This document shows positions 1 to 5,869 of a stretch of 9,022 bases of DNA, piece by piece. The position numbers and the translations under genes are program-made. How positions within the stretch are numbered: the stretch's first letter is position 1; the number at the start of each line of letters is the position of its first letter. Location of the stretch: assembly GCA_013824045.1 (NCBI GenBank), contig PNND01000253.1:1-9022 (forward strand), in the 5' to 3' direction. The notes beneath the pieces were generated by a model, which was given only the letters and a program-made list of their open reading frames with translations, was not told the DNA's origin and did no database searches. This stretch comes from Rhodobacter sp. GTDB taxonomy: Bacteria > Pseudomonadota > Alphaproteobacteria > Rhodobacterales > Rhodobacteraceae.

Positions 1-167
1 AGCGCATATTCGGCCAGCAGGGTGCGCACCGCATCCTTGATCGGCGCATCCACCGGCAGGCTCAGCGCCCAGTCGACAAAGATCGACCGGCATTCCCCCG
101 CCGTGATCCCCTCGATCCGATAGCTTTCCCGCACCAACCCCTTGGGGTCCGCCTCATTCAACAGCAC
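1..167 (-). CDS. Small conserved hypothetical protein downstream of glnE (3' end cut by window edge)
   Basis: This open frame overlaps the end of glnE and leaves the window, with 55 complete codons visible. It reads N-E-A-D-P-K-G-L-V-R-E-S-Y-R-I-E-G, followed by a C-R-S-I-F-V-D-W-A-L-S-L segment. That is a coherent soluble sequence with no membrane segment. The start must be non-ATG: GTG at 167-165 has a GGGAG about 7 bases upstream, and TTG at 161-159 is the alternative. The ATG at 158-156 that forms an ATGA with the glnE stop is in a frame that soon terminates, so it is rejected. From memory, a small protein with this kind of N-terminus commonly follows glnE in Rhodobacterales, but I cannot name a function. 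The overlap suggests translational coupling to glnE. Confidence 0.6.
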   Translation of the reverse strand, partial: MLLNEADPKGLVRESYRIEGITAGECRSIFVDWALSLPVDAPIKDAVRTLLAEYA

Positions 168-2997
168 TGCCCGTCTCCCCATGCCCCGCCCCCTGCGCGC
201 CTTCCGGCATCTGGGCCACAATCACCGCCTCGGCAAGCCCCGCCACCGCCTCCAGCCGGTCCGACAGCGCCGCAGCCGATGCCTCTCCCGTCTCGCGCAG
301 CAGAAAGGCACAGGCCCCTTCGCCAAGCTTCGCCGGATCCAGCGTCCCCTCCGTGATCAGCCGCGTTCCCGCCTGCAAGCGCCACATCAGCCTGTAGCCC
401 GCCAGCAAGGCTGTCGCGTCGGAATCCGACAGGATACCGCCCTTTCGCCCCGCCTCGATCTGCCGCTCCACCCCGCGCGCGGGCGATCCCATCAACAGCG
501 CCGCCATCTCGGCCAGCAATTCGATGTCCATCAACCGGCCCGGTCCGTCCTTCGCCTCCCACTGCCCCCGCGCGGGCTTGGCCACTGCCAGACGCGCCCG
601 CATCTCGGCCACATCCTTGCGCACATCGGGCCCCGTCCCCTTGGCTGCCAGCAGATCACGCCGGAACGCCTCCACCTCCGCCATCAGCGCCGCCGCCCCC
701 ACCAAGGGCCGCGCGCGCGTCAGCGCCAAATGCTCCCAAGTCCAGGCCTCCGTCTCCTGATAGCTGGTGAAAGACTGGATTGAGGTCGCCACCGGCCCAC
801 CCCGCCCGCTGGGGCGAAGCCGCATGTCCACCTCGTAAAGCCGCCCCTCCGGCATCTGCGCCGTCAGCGCCGTCACCAATGCCTGCGTCAGCCGGGCATA
901 ATAGGCCCGCGTCGCCAACGGGCGCGGCCCTTCCGATGTCTCCACCCCTTCGGCATCATAGATCACGATCAGATCGAGGTCCGACCCCGCATTCAGCCGC
1001 GCCGCGCCCAGCGACCCCATTCCGATCACCACAGCCCCCCGCCCCGGCAAAGGCCCATGCTTGCGCGCGAATTCCGCACAGACCACCGGCCACAGCGCGG
1101 CAATCACCGCCTCCGCCAGATCGGCATAATGCTTGGCCGCTTCAAAAGCATCGATCAGCCCGCGCAAATGATGCACCCCCACCCGGAAGTGCCATTCCTT
1201 CATCACCCGCCGCGCGGCATCCAGCTTGCGCTCGTAATCCCCGGTCTCGGCCATCGCCCGGCCCAGCGCCTCGGCCAGCGGCCCCACCCCCGGCCAAGGC
1301 GCAAAGAACGACCCGCCGATCACCGCATCCAGCACCCCCGCATTGCGCGACAGATAGCGCGCCAGCGCGGGCGAGGTGCCGGCCACATCGATGATCAGAT
1401 CAATCAGCGCCGGGTTGGCCTCGAACAGCGAAAACAACTGCACTCCGGCTGGCAGCCCGGCCAGAAACCCATCCAGCGCCACCAGCGCCTCATCCGGATT
1501 CGCCGCCCGCATCAACCGCTTCAGCAGCACCGGCCGCAAGCGGCGAAAGATGCCCTGCGCCCGCTCCGACCGCAGCGCCGGGTAGTGCGACCACCCCTCC
1601 ACGATTCCCCGCGCATGATCGGAAAGCTCTGGGCCGTCCTCCGCCTGACCCGGCGCAAAGAACCCTTCCGTCAGCGCATCCGTCCGCGCCAACCGCTCCA
1701 GCAGGCCCGCCCGGAACGCCCCCTCTTCCTGCCCGCAAAAGGCGGCGATCCGCGCTACCCCTCCCGCCGACAGCGGCATGTCATGGGTCTGCGCGTCACC
1801 CACCATCTGCAACCGGTGCTCCACCTCGCGATGCGCGCGGTAAAGGTCGGTCAGGTCATCGGCCACATCCCCCGGAATCCATCCCTTTGCCGCCAGCGCC
1901 GCCAGCCCACCCACCGTGGTCCGGTCGCGCAGGTCCGGGTCGCGCCCTCCTGCAATCAACTGCCGGGTCTGGGTGAAGAACTCGATCTCCCGTATCCCCC
2001 CCTGCCCCAGCTTCATGTTGTGCCCCTCAACCGTCAGGGGCCGGTTCAACTGCCGATGCTCGCGGATGCGCAGCCGCATGTCATGCGCGTCCTGAATGGC
2101 CGCGAAATCCAGATGCTTCCGCCAGACGAAAGGCGTCAGCGCCTTCAGGAACCGCGCCCCCGCCGCCAGATCGCCGCCACAGGGCCGCGCCTTGATATAG
2201 GCCGCTCGCTCCCATGTCCGCCCCACGCTTTCGTAATAGCTCTCCGCCGCCGCCATCGAGATGCAGACCGGCGTCACCGCCGCATCGGGCCGCAGCCGCA
2301 GATCGGTGCGGAACACATAGCCCCCCGCCGTCAGATCGCTCAGCAGCGCCGCCATCTTGCGCGTCACCCGGATGAAGGCCGCCCGCGCCTCCTGCGCCGC
2401 ATCTCCATAGCGCGTCTCGTCGAACAGGCAGATCAGGTCGATGTCCGAGGAATAGTTCAACTCCCCCGCCCCCATCTTCCCCATGGCCAGAGCCACCATC
2501 CCCGCCCCGGTCGCCGCATCCTCAATCCCCGCGCCGGGCAGCTTTCCCCGCCGGATCTCTTCGGCAACGAAGGCCCGGATCGCCAGATCCACCGCCCGGT
2601 CCGCAAGCGCGGTCAGCGCCCCGGTCACCGCCTCCAACCCCCAGACGCCGCCCAGATCGCACAGCGCCGACAAGAGCGCCACCCGCCGCTTCGCCGTCCG
2701 CAACGCATCACCCAGCGCCTCAGCCCCGGCATCCAGCATCGCTTCAGGCGCTCCGAGCAGATCTGCCAGCACCGCCTCCGGGGCCTCGGTCAGCGCCCCG
2801 CGCAGCCAGTCGCCCTCGCGCGCCATCAACCCTTTCAGATAGGGGCTGCATCCCGCCGTCCCTGCGATCAGCCCCACCACCTCGGGCGGCAGATCGGCAA
2901 AGGCTCTGGCCGCATCGCGCCCCGCCTCGGCGTCAAAGGCGATGGGAGAACGGCGCAGTCGGGCGGCAAAGGCGGCAGGGGTGGAGTCACGGCTCAT
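154..2997 (-). CDS. glnE: Bifunctional glutamine synthetase adenylyltransferase / adenylyl-removing enzyme
   Basis: GlnE adds AMP to and removes it from a tyrosine of glutamine synthetase, shutting it off or restoring it according to the PII protein signal, so it links nitrogen status to ammonium assimilation in the cytoplasm. Both nucleotidyltransferase domains are visible. The N-terminal deadenylylase has GKMGAGELN followed by SDIDL at about residues 173-188, then RTDLRLRPDA. The C-terminal adenylylase has IGMGSLGAARLN and SDLDL at about 661-676, then VDMRLRPSGRGG. Each keeps its paired metal-binding aspartates. The length of about 947 residues matches the usual size of GlnE. The chosen start is the ATG at 2997-2995. 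An ATG at 3009 and a TTG at 3033 are in-frame alternatives, and none has a strong ribosome-binding site. The stop overlaps the next gene leftwards. Long antisense open frames across this gene are a G+C effect. Confidence 0.97.
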   Translation of the reverse strand: MSRDSTPAAFAARLRRSPIAFDAEAGRDAARAFADLPPEVVGLIAGTAGCSPYLKGLMAREGDWLRGALTEAPEAVLADLLGAPEAMLDAGAEALGDALRTAKRRVALLSALCDLGGVWGLEAVTGALTALADRAVDLAIRAFVAEEIRRGKLPGAGIEDAATGAGMVALAMGKMGAGELNYSSDIDLICLFDETRYGDAAQEARAAFIRVTRKMAALLSDLTAGGYVFRTDLRLRPDAAVTPVCISMAAAESYYESVGRTWERAAYIKARPCGGDLAAGARFLKALTPFVWRKHLDFAAIQDAHDMRLRIREHRQLNRPLTVEGHNMKLGQGGIREIEFFTQTRQLIAGGRDPDLRDRTTVGGLAALAAKGWIPGDVADDLTDLYRAHREVEHRLQMVGDAQTHDMPLSAGGVARIAAFCGQEEGAFRAGLLERLARTDALTEGFFAPGQAEDGPELSDHARGIVEGWSHYPALRSERAQGIFRRLRPVLLKRLMRAANPDEALVALDGFLAGLPAGVQLFSLFEANPALIDLIIDVAGTSPALARYLSRNAGVLDAVIGGSFFAPWPGVGPLAEALGRAMAETGDYERKLDAARRVMKEWHFRVGVHHLRGLIDAFEAAKHYADLAEAVIAALWPVVCAEFARKHGPLPGRGAVVIGMGSLGAARLNAGSDLDLIVIYDAEGVETSEGPRPLATRAYYARLTQALVTALTAQMPEGRLYEVDMRLRPSGRGGPVATSIQSFTSYQETEAWTWEHLALTRARPLVGAAALMAEVEAFRRDLLAAKGTGPDVRKDVAEMRARLAVAKPARGQWEAKDGPGRLMDIELLAEMAALLMGSPARGVERQIEAGRKGGILSDSDATALLAGYRLMWRLQAGTRLITEGTLDPAKLGEGACAFLLRETGEASAAALSDRLEAVAGLAEAVIVAQMPEGAQGAGHGETGSAVE

Positions 2998-3004
2998 GGC
3001 CGCC

Positions 3005-3033
3005 ACCATGCGCCGCCCGCGCCACAGGGTCAA
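3005..3033 (-). promoter_or_regulatory. Possible glnE promoter
   Basis: On the minus strand TTGACC (3033-3028) lies 17 bases from CATGGT (3010-3005). The -35 is good and the -10 is weak. Transcription would begin around 2998, practically at the chosen glnE ATG, which would make a leaderless message and would fit the lack of a Shine-Dalgarno sequence. This is inferred from sequence only. Confidence 0.25.
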
Positions 3034-3056
3034 CGAGGGGGAAGGCCGCGCCCACC

Positions 3057-3086
3057 TTGCCCCGCACCGCCCGCCCGCGCTACACC
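3057..3086 (+). promoter_or_regulatory. Possible promoter of the YbaK-family gene
   Basis: TTGCCC (3057-3062) and TACACC (3081-3086) are separated by 18 bases. The expected start near 3093 would give a leader of about 20 bases containing the AGGA ribosome-binding site before the ATG at 3114. It is a weak match in a G+C-rich background. Confidence 0.25.
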
Positions 3087-3113
3087 GCAGTCCATCACAG
3101 ACAGGATGCCCCG

Positions 3114-3584
3114 ATGAGCAAAAGCCTCGCCCGTGTCACCGCCGCGCTGCAGGCCGCAGGCCTGAGCATCACGCCGCTTGAGGTGCCCTCGGAAACCCGC
3201 ACAGCCCAGCAGGCCGCCACGGCGGCCGGGGTCGCCCTCGACCAGATCGTGAAATCCATCCTCTTCGCGGGGGCGACGACCGGGCGGCTCTACCTCTTCC
3301 TCACCGCAGGCGGCAATCAGGTGAACCCGGATCGCGCCACCGCGCTTGCGGGCGAACCCCTGACCCGCGCCGAGATTGACGCCGTCCGCCGCATCACGGG
3401 CTTTGCCATCGGCGGTGTGGCCCCGATCGGCCATCTCACAGCGCTGCCCACATGGTTCGATCCCCGCCTGCTGGATTTCCCGGTCATCTGGGCCGCCGCC
3501 GGCACCCCGCGCCACATCTTCCCCATCGCGCCTGCCGACCTGCACCACCTCACCGGCGCCACCCTCGCCCCCTTCACCGCCTGA
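3114..3584 (+). CDS. YbaK/EbsC (ProX-like) aminoacyl-tRNA deacylase family protein
   Basis: This 156-residue protein spans the whole YbaK/ProX fold. Family members hydrolyse mischarged tRNAs in trans, such as Cys-tRNA(Pro) or Ala-tRNA(Pro), and protect translation fidelity. Visible signatures are T-A-Q-Q-A-A at 30-35, I-V-K-S-I-L-F at 45-51 with the conserved catalytic lysine at about 47, G-G-V-A-P-I-G-H at 100-107, and A-A-G-T-P-R-H-I-F near 128-136 in the last strand. The start at 3114 is preferred over an upstream in-frame ATG at 3057 because it has an AGGA seven bases upstream and the family normally begins there. The gene is divergent from glnE with about 116 bases between them. The exact substrate cannot be read from the sequence: it may be a Cys-tRNA(Pro) deacylase or a freestanding relative of unknown specificity. 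Confidence 0.92.
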   Translation: MSKSLARVTAALQAAGLSITPLEVPSETRTAQQAATAAGVALDQIVKSILFAGATTGRLYLFLTAGGNQVNPDRATALAGEPLTRAEIDAVRRITGFAIGGVAPIGHLTALPTWFDPRLLDFPVIWAAAGTPRHIFPIAPADLHHLTGATLAPFTA

Positions 3585-3639
3585 AGCCTTCCCTGCCCTT
3601 TCCCCTTCATCTTGGCCCCAAATACCCACAGGGGGTGAA

Positions 3640-3657
3640 TTGGCGCGCATGCGCCAA
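3640..3657. repeat. Stem-loop 1 of a structured intergenic element
   Basis: TTGGCGC and GCGCCAA form a perfect 7-bp inverted repeat around a GCAT loop. It lies 55 bases after the stop of the YbaK-family gene. There is no T-run after it, so it is not a classic intrinsic terminator, though it may stabilise the 3' end of the message. Confidence 0.7.
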
Positions 3658-3678
3658 GAGGGGGCGGAACGCCCCTTC
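3658..3678. repeat. Stem-loop 2 of a structured intergenic element
   Basis: GAGGGGGCG and CGCCCCTTC pair over 9 positions (one G-T pair on the plus-strand transcript) around a GAA triloop. The element starts directly after stem-loop 1, so the two would stack in a transcript. Confidence 0.7.
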
Positions 3679-3684
3679 CCGGGG

Positions 3685-3714
3685 CCCCGCACGCGCCGCA
3701 TGGCGCGGGTGGGG
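3685..3714. repeat. Stem-loop 3 of a structured intergenic element
   Basis: CGCGCC and GGCGCG form a perfect 6-bp stem around a GCAT loop, the same tetraloop as stem-loop 1. The stem extends past one A-G mismatch by a further six pairs (CCCCGC with GTGGGG, one wobble), giving about 12 pairs in all. Confidence 0.65.
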
Positions 3715-3722
3715 AGAATAGC

Positions 3723-3752
3723 CTTGCGCGGGCCCGGCCCGCGCGCCGCAAG
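3723..3752. repeat. Stem-loop 4 of a structured intergenic element
   Basis: The outer arms CTTGCG and CGCAAG pair perfectly and enclose a second inverted repeat (CGGGCC with GGCCCG) with a small bulge on the right side. It is strong on both strands. No T-run follows, so any role in termination is uncertain. Confidence 0.65.
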
Positions 3753-3777
3753 ATCACCGCAATCCCCCTCCGCAGCG

Positions 3778-3796
3778 ATGTAAATTATTTTAACAT
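3778..3796. promoter_or_regulatory. AT-rich imperfect palindrome upstream of the DUF2852 gene
   Basis: ATGTAAATTATTTTAACAT has matching ATGT/ACAT ends and two further matched pairs (AA/TT), or 6 of 9 positions. It is the most AT-rich patch in an otherwise G+C-rich window. It could be a -10 region (TAACAT at 3791-3796) or an operator of a Fur/Zur-like type, but no particular regulator can be assigned. Confidence 0.3.
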
Positions 3797-3802
3797 ACCC
3801 TC

Positions 3803-3831
3803 TTGAACCCGGCCCCATTCCCCCTCATCTT
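3803..3831 (+). promoter_or_regulatory. Possible promoter of the DUF2852 gene
   Basis: TTGAAC (3803-3808) is followed after 17 bases by CATCTT (3826-3831). The predicted start would fall at about 3837, at the left arm of a perfect inverted repeat, which would suit repression by a bound regulator. The -10 match is poor. Confidence 0.3.
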
Positions 3832-3836
3832 CCCCA

Positions 3837-3855
3837 ATGTGAAAGACGTTCACAT
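3837..3855. promoter_or_regulatory. Candidate operator: perfect 7-bp inverted repeat
   Basis: ATGTGAA and TTCACAT are exact reverse complements separated by five bases (AGACG). The site is 23 bases before the DUF2852 start codon and next to a possible transcription start. It looks like a CRP-type TGTGA/TCACA site, but the inner spacing is seven rather than six, so a dimeric repressor of unknown family is equally possible. Confidence 0.45.
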
Positions 3856-3878
3856 CAACCTTCAACCGGAGACCGCCG

Positions 3879-4331
3879 ATGAACAGCTATCCCTCCGCCG
3901 CCCCCCGCATTCCGGGCGGCCTCCTCACCTGGCCCCGCCGTGCCGAGGCTTGGCTTGATGGCCACGGCCGTAAGGCCTGGATCACCGCCATGGTGCTGGG
4001 ATTCATCCTCTTCTGGCCCGTGGGCCTTGCCCTCGTCGCCTATATGACCATGACCAACCGTTGGAGCAAAACCATGTTCGGATCGTCCTGCCGCAAGTCC
4101 AACCGTGCCGAATGGGGCACGCATCGTGTCTATGCCTCCTCGGGCAACAGCGCCTTTGACGCCTACAAGGCCGAAACCCTGCGCCGCCTTGAAGAGGAAC
4201 AGGCCGCCTTCGAGGGCTTCCTGAACCGCCTGCGCGAAGCCAAGGACAAGCAGGAATTCGACGCCTTCATGGATGATCGCGCCCGCAGCCCGCGTCCAGT
4301 GGCAGACATCCCGCCGCCCGCCAACGCATAA
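3879..4331 (+). CDS. DUF2852 family membrane protein
   Basis: This 150-residue protein matches the alphaproteobacterial DUF2852 pattern. A W-I-T-A-M-V-L-G-F-I-L-F-W-P-V-G-L membrane segment lies at about residues 34-57. A cysteine-containing basic stretch follows, then G-N-S-A-F-D at 89-94. After that comes a charged, probably coiled helix rich in L-R-R-L-E-E-E and F-L-N-R-L-R, at about 95-133. The tail is proline-rich. It is expected to be a single-pass inner-membrane protein with a cytoplasmic helix. The function of the family is unknown. The start has a GGAGA six bases upstream. It is followed by a stem-loop and then an RDD-family gene in the same direction. Confidence 0.9.
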   Translation: MNSYPSAAPRIPGGLLTWPRRAEAWLDGHGRKAWITAMVLGFILFWPVGLALVAYMTMTNRWSKTMFGSSCRKSNRAEWGTHRVYASSGNSAFDAYKAETLRRLEEEQAAFEGFLNRLREAKDKQEFDAFMDDRARSPRPVADIPPPANA

Positions 4332-4351
4332 TCGGCGACAAGACTTGAACC

Positions 4352-4371
4352 GGTGGCCCGCAAGGGCCACC
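4352..4371 (+). terminator. Stem-loop between the DUF2852 and RDD genes (terminator or processing site)
   Basis: GGTGGCCC and GGGCCACC form a perfect 8-bp stem around a GCAA tetraloop, which is a very stable loop in RNA. The tail is TCTTCCCC, a poor U-tract, so termination would be partial at best. It would lower expression of the RDD gene relative to the DUF2852 gene. Confidence 0.5.
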
Positions 4372-4399
4372 TCTTCCCCATCCGTCAGGGACCCCACAG

Positions 4400-4849
4400 A
4401 TGATGTATGACAACCCGATCAACGCCCAGCCCGATCCCGACCGCCATGCCGCCTTCTATGCCGGCGTGGCCTTCAAGCGCGGCACGGCCTGGATTGTCGA
4501 CACGATCTTCGTCACGCTGATCGTGGCCTTGGTGGCCCTCGTCACCGCGCTCACCGCGCTCTTTATCCTGCCGCTGGTGTGGCTCGCTGTGGGCTTTCTC
4601 TACCGCTGGGTCACCCTGTCGGGCAACTCCGCCACCTGGGGCATGCGGCTGATGTCGATTCACTTCCTCGACCGTTACGGTCAGCGCTTCGATGCCGCAA
4701 CCGCCTTCCTGCACACGCTGGGCTATTCGCTGTCGATGGCCTTCGTGCTGCCGCAGATCCTGTCTGTCGCCCTGATGATGATCAGCCGTCGCGGTCAGGG
4801 CCTGACAGACATGGTCCTCGGCTCCGTCGCCATCAACCGCGCGGCCTGA
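4400..4849 (+). CDS. RDD family membrane protein
   Basis: This 149-residue protein carries the RDD signature: Arg27 in K-R-G-T-A-W, Asp34 in I-V-D-T-I, and Asp137 in G-L-T-D-M near the C-terminus. Hydrophobic segments lie at about 33-55, 56-70 and 105-128, giving an inner-membrane protein of roughly three helices. The family's function is mostly unknown; some members are linked to ion exchange or membrane stress. The start is a double ATG (4400 or 4403) with AGGGA eight bases before the first. It sits after the DUF2852 gene, with which it may share a message despite the stem-loop between them. It ends in front of a long inverted repeat. Confidence 0.9.
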   Translation: MMYDNPINAQPDPDRHAAFYAGVAFKRGTAWIVDTIFVTLIVALVALVTALTALFILPLVWLAVGFLYRWVTLSGNSATWGMRLMSIHFLDRYGQRFDAATAFLHTLGYSLSMAFVLPQILSVALMMISRRGQGLTDMVLGSVAINRAA

Positions 4850-4876
4850 GTCTCACGGATCAGCCGTCTCCCGCCA

Positions 4877-4920
4877 CCCCTGCCCGCCACCGGCCACCGC
4901 GCCGGATCGGCGGGCAGGGG
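4877..4920 (+). terminator. Long stem-loop after the RDD gene (probable terminator)
   Basis: CCCCTGCCCGCC and GGCGGGCAGGGG form a perfect 12-bp stem. The loop itself contains CCGGC/GCCGG, which pairs over five more bases. It lies about 27 bases after the RDD stop and before the bpt promoter. The sequence after it (AAATCCCC) lacks a T-run, so it may stop transcription inefficiently, or act together with Rho or as a barrier to decay. Confidence 0.55.
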
Positions 4921-4970
4921 AAATCCCCGACAATCGGCAGAAAACGCCCGGAAGATGCCGGATTCCCGGC

Positions 4971-4999
4971 TTGGCGGCAGGCATCACCCTTGCTAGGGT
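4971..4999 (+). promoter_or_regulatory. Promoter of bpt
   Basis: TTGGCG (4971-4976) and TAGGGT (4994-4999) are separated by exactly 17 bases, a good housekeeping-sigma promoter of the form seen in Rhodobacterales. Transcription would start near 5006, leaving a leader of about 20 bases before the bpt ATG. Confidence 0.6.
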
Positions 5000-5026
5000 T
5001 GTGATGATTTCCATGATCATCCAAAG

Positions 5027-5866
5027 ATGCGCCACACCCTTCCCATCGCGCCCCAATTCTATGTGACGGCTCCGCAGCCCTGCCCCTATCTGGATGGCCG
5101 GATGGAAAGGAAGCTGTTCACCGCATTGCAGGGAGAACATGCGCAGAAGCTGAACGATACCCTGTCAAAGCAAGGCTTCCGCCGCAGCCAGAACGTGCTC
5201 TACCGCCCCTCCTGCGCGGAGTGTTCTGCCTGCCTCTCCGCGCGCATCCGGGTGGCCGATTTCTCACCCCGCCGCACCCAGCGCCGCGTGCTGAAAAAGG
5301 CCGAAGACCTGCGCCGCAACACCACTTCCCCTTGGGCGACCGAAGATCAGTTCTCGCTCTTCCGCCGCTATCTCGACACCCGCCACGCCGATGGCGGGAT
5401 GGCCGACATGGACATCTTCGAATTCGCCGCGATGATCGAAGAGACGCCGATCAAATCCCGCGTCATCGAATATACCCGCCCCGCCGGACCGGGTGAGACG
5501 GGCCGCCCCCTCGCCGCCGTCTGCCTGACGGATGTGTTCGATGACGGCCTGTCGATGGTCTACAGCTTCTATGACCCCGATCTCGCCGATCTGTCGCTGG
5601 GCACCTATCTGATCCTCGATCACATCGACATCGCGCGTGAGGCGGGGCTGCCTTATGTCTATCTCGGCTATTGGGTGCCGGGGTCGCGCAAGATGGGCTA
5701 CAAGGCCAGCTTCAACGCGCTGGAAATCTACAAGGGCGGCCGCTGGAACGACATCGGCGATCCGTCCGATCACAAGGCCGAATTGCACCCCCTCTCGGTC
5801 GATCCTATCGCCGAACAGGTGGCGCGCATCAGCTTGCCTGAAACCCGCACCCCGCGCGACGCCTGA
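5027..5866 (+). CDS. bpt: Aspartate/glutamate leucyltransferase (Bpt, ATE1-like)
   Basis: Bpt transfers leucine from Leu-tRNA to proteins with N-terminal Asp or Glu, marking them for ClpS/ClpAP degradation in the bacterial N-end-rule pathway. The 279-residue sequence has the N-terminal ATE domain with P-C-P-Y-L (19-22) and a P-S-C-A-E-C-S-A-C cysteine cluster (Cys63, 66, 69). The C-terminal GNAT-like domain includes S-M-V-Y-S-F-Y-D-P (176-184), L-G-T-Y-L-I-L (191-197) and [13 protein letters not shown] (214-226). Full length is normal for the family. The start at 5027 gives the expected [14 protein letters not shown] beginning, though there is no clear Shine-Dalgarno sequence. It has its own promoter and is followed after three bases by a VOC gene. 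Older annotation calls these proteins arginyltransferases. Confidence 0.96.
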   Translation: MRHTLPIAPQFYVTAPQPCPYLDGRMERKLFTALQGEHAQKLNDTLSKQGFRRSQNVLYRPSCAECSACLSARIRVADFSPRRTQRRVLKKAEDLRRNTTSPWATEDQFSLFRRYLDTRHADGGMADMDIFEFAAMIEETPIKSRVIEYTRPAGPGETGRPLAAVCLTDVFDDGLSMVYSFYDPDLADLSLGTYLILDHIDIAREAGLPYVYLGYWVPGSRKMGYKASFNALEIYKGGRWNDIGDPSDHKAELHPLSVDPIAEQVARISLPETRTPRDA

Positions 5867-5869
5867 TCC

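Noticed and set aside
156..158. ATG forming ATGA with the glnE stop as start of the next gene
   Set aside because: That frame reaches a stop after about 30 codons; the coherent protein frame is a different one, starting at GTG or TTG.
142..783. Plus-strand open frame opposite the 3' part of glnE
   Set aside because: Low-complexity Arg/Pro-rich translation with no recognisable fold; a shadow of glnE.
1057..3117. 686-codon plus-strand open frame antisense to glnE
   Set aside because: It is rich in Arg, Pro, His and Gln with no domain, and exists because high G+C removes stop codons opposite a real gene. The glnE frame has two complete catalytic motifs.
3454..3466. GTTCGATCC-like word resembling a tRNA T-loop
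   Set aside because: It lies inside the YbaK-family gene and no cloverleaf can be built around it.
3030..3818. 262-codon minus-strand open frame across the YbaK gene and the intergenic region
   Set aside because: Gly/Arg-rich translation, mostly antisense to a clear YbaK-family gene and running through the stem-loop block; no ribosome-binding site.
3837..3855. Calling the palindrome a CRP/FNR site
   Set aside because: The TGTGA and TCACA arms are separated by seven bases instead of six, and FNR half-sites (TTGAT/ATCAA) are absent.
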